From assembly GCF_041146875.1 (NCBI RefSeq), contig NZ_JBFRXP010000006.1, positions 62,001 through 126,000 of the forward strand: 64,000 nt of DNA, given 5' to 3'. Source of the stretch: Igneacidithiobacillus sp041146875 (lineage in GTDB: Bacteria; Pseudomonadota; Gammaproteobacteria; Acidithiobacillales; Acidithiobacillaceae). This document shows, in pieces, positions 59,701 through 64,000 of the stretch. A program made the translations under genes and the position numbers. The notes under the pieces were generated by a model, which was not told the origin of the DNA, made no database searches, and was given only the letters and a program-made list of their open reading frames with translations. Numbering within the stretch: position 1 is the first letter of the stretch; each line of letters starts with the position of its first letter.

Positions 59701-60033
59701 CTAGTGAAAACCCTCCGCTGCCCATTTGCGTGCCAGGGCATCGAGCCCGTCCAGCATAGATCCCAATTCTCGACCACGTTCCGTCAGACCATAGCTCACT
59801 TCCGGCGGCACGGTAGGACGGTACTCGCGATAGATAACTCCCGCTTCCTCCAATAAACGCAGGCGCTCTGTCAGCATGCGCGCGGAAATTTTGCCAACAG
59901 ATCGCTGCAATACGCCAAAGCGCAATGGGCCCTGGTTACGCAATACCCAAAGGATGTAGGTAGTCCATGGCCCCATCAGCAGGCGCAGCAGGGAATCCAT
60001 GGGGCAGGGACTATCTTGTATCGTCTTTCTCAT
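59701..60033 (-). CDS. HxlR-family transcriptional regulator
   Basis: The 110-aa winged-helix protein has the HxlR pattern: CPMDSLLRLLMGPWTTYILW, PLRFGVLQRSVGKISARML and the wing YREYRPTVPPEVSYGLTERG. A single Cys near the N-terminus (DSPCPM) is in the position often used for quinone or electrophile sensing (YodB/QorR-like). It is divergent from the pirin-wrbA pair; regulation of that pair is likely. Confidence 0.9.
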   Translation of the reverse strand: MRKTIQDSPCPMDSLLRLLMGPWTTYILWVLRNQGPLRFGVLQRSVGKISARMLTERLRLLEEAGVIYREYRPTVPPEVSYGLTERGRELGSMLDGLDALARKWAAEGFH

Positions 60034-60126
60034 GGTTACTAATTGGTACCTACTTTACAAAAATACCTGATGACATACTATGCAAAAACATCGTTATGCG
60101 CAAAGCCTGCGCGAGGAGACGACATC
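60034..60126. promoter_or_regulatory. Divergent promoter region, HxlR / pirin
   Basis: The 93 bases contain GGTTACTAATTGGTACC near 60034-60055, with an internal GGTACC palindrome and partial symmetry of the size bound by HxlR-family repressors. Assignment as operator is inferred from position. Confidence 0.45.
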
Positions 60127-60975
60127 ATGAGCAATTTTGCTGAGCAGAGCCGGAGCGTGGAAAGCGTCATCCCTGGCCGCGCCACTTCCGATGGTGCGGG
60201 GGTCAAACTCACCCGCCTCTTTGAGCGTTCATTACAAAAGAGGCTCGATCCTTTTCTTATGCTCGATGCCTTCGGTAGCGACAGCCCGGACGACTATATT
60301 GCGGGCTTTCCGGATCATCCGCATCGCGGCTTCGAGACCATCACCTACATGCTGGCTGGGCGCATGCTGCACCGCGATAGCGCCGGGCACGAGGGCTTGC
60401 TGGAGAGTGGTGGGGTGCAGTGGATGACGACGGGCAAGGGGGTAGTCCACTCCGAGATTCCGCAGCAGAGCGAAGGACGTATGGCCGGCTTTCAACTATG
60501 GTTGAACCTGCCGGCCGCAGACAAACTTTGCGCACCCTGGTATCACGACTTTCCGGCCAGCGAACTGCCGCGCGGTGAAGACGCCCAAGGATGCCGGTGG
60601 ACGGTGATCGCCGGCTCCAGCCATGGCGTCGAGGGTGCAGTACAACGGCCACAGACAGAACCACTGATTGTGGATCTGGAGCTACCGGCGGGGGCCAGCT
60701 TCTGGCAGGATCTACCCGCTAGCCATCATGCCTTTGTTGTGCCTTATACAGGGGAAGTCGAGATCGGCGGGCGGAATATTCCCGCGCAGCATCTTGCCAT
60801 TTTGCACGACGCCGGGACTGGTGTGACGATTCAGGCGCACACAGCCAGCCGTGTATTGTTGGTGGCTGGGCGGCCCTTGGGCGAGCCTATTGCCCAGTAT
60901 GGCCCCTTTGTGATGAACAATGAGGAGCAATTGCAGCAAGCGTTAGAAGACTATCGGGCCGGGCGACTGGCATAA
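60127..60975 (+). CDS. Pirin-family cupin protein (quercetinase-like)
   Basis: The 282-aa bicupin has the pirin metal site in FPDHPHRGFETITYML and the later GKGVVHSE, with three His and one Glu expected to hold Fe or other metal. The C-terminal domain includes the conserved VVAGRPLGEP-like stretch (LLVAGRPLGEPIAQYGPFVMN). Bacterial pirins act as redox-linked regulators or quercetinases. The ATG at 60127 is preferred (SD GAGGAG upstream). It is followed 26 bases later by wrbA. Confidence 0.9.
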   Translation: MSNFAEQSRSVESVIPGRATSDGAGVKLTRLFERSLQKRLDPFLMLDAFGSDSPDDYIAGFPDHPHRGFETITYMLAGRMLHRDSAGHEGLLESGGVQWMTTGKGVVHSEIPQQSEGRMAGFQLWLNLPAADKLCAPWYHDFPASELPRGEDAQGCRWTVIAGSSHGVEGAVQRPQTEPLIVDLELPAGASFWQDLPASHHAFVVPYTGEVEIGGRNIPAQHLAILHDAGTGVTIQAHTASRVLLVAGRPLGEPIAQYGPFVMNNEEQLQQALEDYRAGRLA

Positions 60976-61001
60976 TTCGAAGCAGTAAAAGGAGACATTT
61001 A

Positions 61002-61604
61002 ATGAGCAAAATCTTGGTGCTATACCATAGCCTGTGGGGTCATATTGAACAGATGGCGGAAGCGGAAGCAGAAGGGGCACGTTCGGTACCGGGAGTGGAG
61101 GTAGTAATCAGACGCGTGCCAGAAACCATGGACGCAGAGAAACAGTCTGCGATGCATGTAAAAACACAAAGCGCGCCCGAGGCACATCCACACGAGTTGG
61201 GCGATTACGATGCCATCCTATTTGGCACCCCTACCCGCTTTGGCAACATGACCGGGCAGATGCGCAATTTTCTCGATCGTACCGGCGGGCTCTGGCATGA
61301 TGGAGCCCTGGCGGGCAAAGTCGGCAGCGTTTTTGTCAGTACCGCAACGCAGCATGGCGGTCAGGAAAGCACCATCCTGAGTTTTCATCCCTTTCTCTTC
61401 CATCAGGGGATGATCGTGGTTGGCGTGCCCTACACCTGTCCCGAGCTGACCAATATGGACGAGATCACTGGCGGCACTCCCTACGGCGCCAGCACCCTCG
61501 CCAAAGGTGATGGCAGTCGCCAACCTTCGGCAAACGAGCTTGCCATAGCGCGCTTTCAGGGGCGGCACGTGGCAGAGATCACCCAAAAACTTTTCCCCTC
61601 GTAG
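61002..61604 (+). CDS. wrbA: NAD(P)H:quinone oxidoreductase, WrbA type
   Basis: FMN-dependent quinone reductase of 200 aa: YHSLWGHIEQMAEAEAEGA forms the FMN phosphate loop, PTRFGNMTGQMRNFLDRTGG the second FMN segment, and TQHGGQESTILSFH a later conserved region. It protects against quinone redox cycling. It is the second gene of the pirin operon, and its 3' side carries a strong inverted repeat. Confidence 0.94.
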   Translation: MSKILVLYHSLWGHIEQMAEAEAEGARSVPGVEVVIRRVPETMDAEKQSAMHVKTQSAPEAHPHELGDYDAILFGTPTRFGNMTGQMRNFLDRTGGLWHDGALAGKVGSVFVSTATQHGGQESTILSFHPFLFHQGMIVVGVPYTCPELTNMDEITGGTPYGASTLAKGDGSRQPSANELAIARFQGRHVAEITQKLFPS

Positions 61605-61610
61605 TGCGAA

Positions 61611-61653
61611 TCCCGTCTCCAGATTGCCCGCAAGTTGCGCTTTGGAGACGGGA
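61611..61653 (+). terminator. 11-bp inverted repeat downstream of wrbA
   Basis: TCCCGTCTCCA and TGGAGACGGGA flank a 21-base loop just after the wrbA stop codon. There is no U-run, so Rho-independent termination is uncertain, but it may stabilise the message or stop transcription before csoS1D. Confidence 0.6.
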
Positions 61654-61725
61654 GGAGTCGCGCTAGAGGGCTATAAACAAGCGCATTTTTCGCTTATACT
61701 AACGGGAAATGTCAAAGCCTTGTCC

Positions 61726-62340
61726 ATGATCCATCTTCGCACTTACGTCTACATCGACTCTCTGCAGCCCCAGCTTGCGGCATATATGGCCTCGGTTTCC
61801 CAAGGCTTTTTGCCGGTACCTGGGGATGCGGCGCTGTGGATTGAGGTGTCGCCAGGCATGGCAGTGCATCGCCTGACTGATATTGCCCTCAAGGCCACGC
61901 GCGTACATCTCTCGCAGCAGGTGGTCGAACGCGAATTTGGTACCATGGTAGTGCATCATCGTGATCAAAGTGACGTCCGCGAGGCGGGCCGCGTGGTGCT
62001 GCAGCGGATGGGCGCACAACAAAGTGATCGTACGGTCTGTCGCGTGACCTGGAATGAAATCATTCGCGGCATGATGCCGGACCACACCGTCCTCATTAAT
62101 CGCCAAGCCCGTCGCGGCTCCATGATCCTGCCCGAGCAGAGCATGTTCATTCTTGAGACGGAACCTGCGGGTTACGTGATCTACGCTGCCAATCAGGCGG
62201 AAAAAGCCGCCAATATCACCCTAATCGACGTACGCGCCGTTGGCGCCTATGGCCGTCTCACCATTGCTGGCAAGGAAGCAGACGTGGACGAGGCCGCCGC
62301 CGCAGCCATTCATGCGGTCGAGAACCCTTCCTGGACCTGA
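61726..62340 (+). CDS. csoS1D: Carboxysome shell protein CsoS1D (tandem BMC-domain trimer)
   Basis: The 204-aa protein carries two fused BMC domains. It matches, over nearly its full length, the CsoS1D of marine cyanobacterial alpha-carboxysomes in the conserved LRTYVYIDSLQPQLAAYM, SPGMAVHRLTDIALKA, DHTVLINRQ and AEKAANITLIDVRAVGAYGR segments. CsoS1D forms a pseudohexameric, gated shell trimer believed to pass larger metabolites such as RuBP. The ATG at 61726 fits that alignment. It is followed two bases later by a Nudix gene, and is convergent with cbbQ. Confidence 0.92.
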   Translation: MIHLRTYVYIDSLQPQLAAYMASVSQGFLPVPGDAALWIEVSPGMAVHRLTDIALKATRVHLSQQVVEREFGTMVVHHRDQSDVREAGRVVLQRMGAQQSDRTVCRVTWNEIIRGMMPDHTVLINRQARRGSMILPEQSMFILETEPAGYVIYAANQAEKAANITLIDVRAVGAYGRLTIAGKEADVDEAAAAAIHAVENPSWT

Positions 62341-62342
62341 GG

Positions 62343-62906
62343 ATGGACCGCGAAACCCTCCGGCAAGCTCTGTGTGCGTATCGCAGCCGTTATCCCGAAG
62401 AAGCAGCCTACGCCCGTCGTGGCTGCGCCCTCCTCGCCACAGGGCCGGATTGCTTTCTTCGCAGCGGCCCTGGACTGCATGTCACGGCGTCTAGTTGGGT
62501 GCTGAACCCAGCGGGCGATCACGTGCTACTGATGCTGCATCGCAAGCTCGAGCGCTGGTTTCAACCGGGCGGCCACAGCGACGGTGACGAAGATGTGCAG
62601 CGGGTAGCACTGAAGGAGTGTAGCGAAGAGACAGGACTCGCCGCTGAACATATCCATTTTCTTTCGCATCAAATTTTTGACATCGACATCCACCGTATTC
62701 CGGCGCGGCGCGAAGAACCAGAGCACCACCACTTGGACATCCGCTTTTTGGTGGAAATTGACGACCGTTTGCCGCTGCTGGGCAATAGCGAGTCGCACGA
62801 ACTGCGCTGGGTGCCACTACACGAAGTACATAGCTACAACCGCGAACTCTCCATCCATCGCCTGCTGGTGAAGAGCCAGGATTGGCTACGACAACATCGG
62901 CGCTGA
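62343..62906 (+). CDS. Nudix hydrolase
   Basis: The 187-aa protein has a Nudix box at about residues 78-100: GGHSDGD with Glu, then ALKECSEETGL, which matches Gx5Ex7REUxEExGU with Lys in place of the Arg. Flanking hydrophobic beta-strands (HVLLMLHRKLERWFQPGG) fit the fold. Nudix enzymes hydrolyse nucleoside diphosphate-X compounds; the substrate cannot be read. It is coupled to csoS1D (start two bases after its stop), which suggests a role in carboxysome or Calvin-cycle metabolism, an inference. Confidence 0.92.
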   Translation: MDRETLRQALCAYRSRYPEEAAYARRGCALLATGPDCFLRSGPGLHVTASSWVLNPAGDHVLLMLHRKLERWFQPGGHSDGDEDVQRVALKECSEETGLAAEHIHFLSHQIFDIDIHRIPARREEPEHHHLDIRFLVEIDDRLPLLGNSESHELRWVPLHEVHSYNRELSIHRLLVKSQDWLRQHRR

Positions 62907-62938
62907 GTCCCCTTGAAACCACTCGGCAGAAAAGAATG

Positions 62939-62961
62939 AGGCGGCAAAATGCCGCCTTTTC
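62939..62961 (+). terminator. Bidirectional terminator between the nudix and cbbQ genes
   Basis: AGGCGGC and GCCGCCT form a seven-bp stem around AAAAT, with TTTT downstream on the plus strand. It lies in the 74 bases between the convergent stops of the nudix gene and cbbQ and probably ends the csoS1D-nudix transcript. Confidence 0.8.
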
Positions 62962-62980
62962 GTTACGGTAAACAAGTTTC

Positions 62981-63784
62981 TCAGAAGAAAGTCGTCACCG
63001 CCGCATCCAGGGCATCACGCATGTCTGGATCATCGGTAATCGGGCGAACGAGAGCAACGCTGCTGGCGGCCAGGGGCGCAATCCCCTTCTCGATCAGAGA
63101 GCCGGCGTAGATCAGCATACGTGTTGACAAGCCTTCATCGAGACCATGACCTTTAAGGTTGCGTGAACGCTCGGCAATGGAGACCAACTTACCCGCCATC
63201 TCGGTGGAGACGCCAGATTCATGCGCGACAATCTCGATCTCCAGGTCGCGATCGGGGTAGGAAAAGTCCAAGGCACCAAAGCGCTGTTTGGTGGACTGCT
63301 TCAGATCCTTCATTGACGACTGGTAACCCGGATTGTAGGAAATCACCAGCAAGAAATCTGGATGGGCATGCAGCAACTCGCCCTTTTTATCGAGGGGCAG
63401 AGTGCGTCGGTGGTCGGTAAGAGGATGGATGACGACGGTGGTGTCCTGCCGCGCCTCCACTACTTCGTCGAGATAGCAGATGGCGCCCATGCGTGCGGCG
63501 GTGGTCAAGGGACCGTCCTGCCACTTGGTACCATCCTTGTCGAGCAGAAAACGTCCGACCAGATCAGATGCGGTCATATCTTCATTACAGGCGACGCTAA
63601 TCAGCGGCCGCTGTAAACGCCACGCCATATACTCGATAAAGCGCGATTTGCCACAGCCCGTCGGGCCCTTCACCATCATTGGCAGGCGCGCCGCATAAGC
63701 AGCCTCGAACAAAGAAATCTCGTCGTGGACCTCCTTGTAATACGGTTCCTGACTGATTACATACTGGCTATTGTCCATACTCAC
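62981..63784 (-). CDS. cbbQ: CbbQ, AAA+ Rubisco activase subunit
   Basis: MoxR-type AAA+ ATPase that, with CbbO, removes inhibitory sugar phosphates from Rubisco. The 267-aa protein has Walker A GPTGCGKS at 40-47, Walker B CYLDEVVEA near 103-111, and VISYNPGYQ (sensor 1). The start is a GTG at 63784 with GAGGGG nine bases upstream; an ATG at 63778 is also possible. A cbbO gene would be expected nearby outside the window. It is one of the strongest signs of autotrophy here, along with csoS1D and the PII-like gene. Confidence 0.94.
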   Translation of the reverse strand: MSMDNSQYVISQEPYYKEVHDEISLFEAAYAARLPMMVKGPTGCGKSRFIEYMAWRLQRPLISVACNEDMTASDLVGRFLLDKDGTKWQDGPLTTAARMGAICYLDEVVEARQDTTVVIHPLTDHRRTLPLDKKGELLHAHPDFLLVISYNPGYQSSMKDLKQSTKQRFGALDFSYPDRDLEIEIVAHESGVSTEMAGKLVSIAERSRNLKGHGLDEGLSTRMLIYAGSLIEKGIAPLAASSVALVRPITDDPDMRDALDAAVTTFF

Positions 63785-63797
63785 GGCTGCTTACCCC

Positions 63798-64000
63798 TCA
63801 ATTTTGGAACTTGACCAGGCGGCTCACCTGGATATCGGAAACGAACATCACCCCCTGATGTTTTTCAAAGAACGGGGTAAACCCTTCAAGAATAGGAGCG
63901 AGCAAATCCTGTGGTACAGCAACAATAATCATCATCAACACATCGTCTTCGTTGAACATCAAATGGCCCTCGTAAATACCGTGGCTGCCTTTGCCCGAGA
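63798..64000 (-). CDS. Carboxysome-associated PII-like protein (partial, N-terminus outside window)
   Basis: The window holds the C-terminal 66 residues. The visible sequence contains LMFNEDDVLMMIIVAVPQ, then LLAPILEGFTPFFEKHQGV and VSDIQVSRLVKFQN before the stop, with the alternating beta-alpha-beta pattern of PII-like trimers. Proteins of the CPII type in sulfur-oxidising autotrophs lie next to cbbQ or bicarbonate-transport genes and bind adenine nucleotides and bicarbonate. The gene continues beyond base 64000; a bicarbonate transporter is a likely upstream neighbour. Confidence 0.75.
   Translation of the reverse strand, partial: SGKGSHGIYEGHLMFNEDDVLMMIIVAVPQDLLAPILEGFTPFFEKHQGVMFVSDIQVSRLVKFQN

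Overview
The window looks like a chromosomal segment of an acidophilic, sulfur- or iron-oxidising chemolithoautotroph, most probably Acidithiobacillus or a close relative. The main support is at the right end: a carboxysome shell protein of the CsoS1D type, the Rubisco-activating AAA+ protein CbbQ and a carboxysome-associated PII-like protein. A cyanide-insensitive-type cytochrome bd oxidase and the beta/gamma-proteobacterial gene order on the left fit as well. Species assignment is inference only.

Region 1 (1-19,950) is housekeeping core on the minus strand: tig-clpP-clpX, pyrE, and a long chain mtnA-gyrA-serC-pheA-hisC-DAHP synthase-tyrA-aroA-cmk-rpsA-ihfB-lapB-pyrF, many members of which overlap by 1-8 bases. 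It joins serine, histidine and aromatic amino acid synthesis to nucleotide synthesis, translation and envelope control. rlmI and a tRNA-Thr(CGU) follow on the plus strand.

Region 2 (19,905-47,137) is a 27 kb integrative element inserted in that tRNA-Thr gene. A 51-bp exact repeat of the tRNA 3' end marks attL and attR. A 24-bp repeat lies just inside each end, and a P4-type tyrosine integrase sits beside attR. Cargo, left to right: a secreted Gly-Pro-rich collagen-like protein; a type I restriction operon (hsdM, GIY-YIG/DUF4357 protein, hsdS, DUF4268 protein, pRiA4b ORF-3-like protein, Phd/PIN toxin-antitoxin, hsdR); an HTH/unknown gene pair; a DUF932-YqaJ-exonuclease recombination module; an AT-rich cluster of unrecognised membrane and repeat proteins; a complete IS66-family insertion with 8-bp target duplication; an iteron array next to a large DUF927/primase-helicase-like replication protein; an AlpA-like regulator; a LexA-box-like site; and the integrase with an unknown partner. 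There are no conjugation or virion genes, so the element looks like a replicating, integrating satellite or plasmid-like island carrying defence genes.

Region 3 (47,138-64,000) returns to chromosome: a ParA/MinD-like ATPase, purT, an NAD-type 6-phosphogluconate dehydrogenase with zwf, an ArsR regulator, an orphan sensor kinase with a TlpA-like thioredoxin, cydAB, a CPA1 antiporter, a DEDD exonuclease, an HxlR/pirin/WrbA redox group, then csoS1D-nudix facing cbbQ and the PII-like gene.

The most notable observation is the HsdS subunit: its two target-recognition domains are encoded by 542-bp tandem copies differing at one silent base, so the enzyme should read a symmetric site. The AT-rich trio (34,965-37,057) and the iteron/replication locus are the best candidates for undescribed biology.
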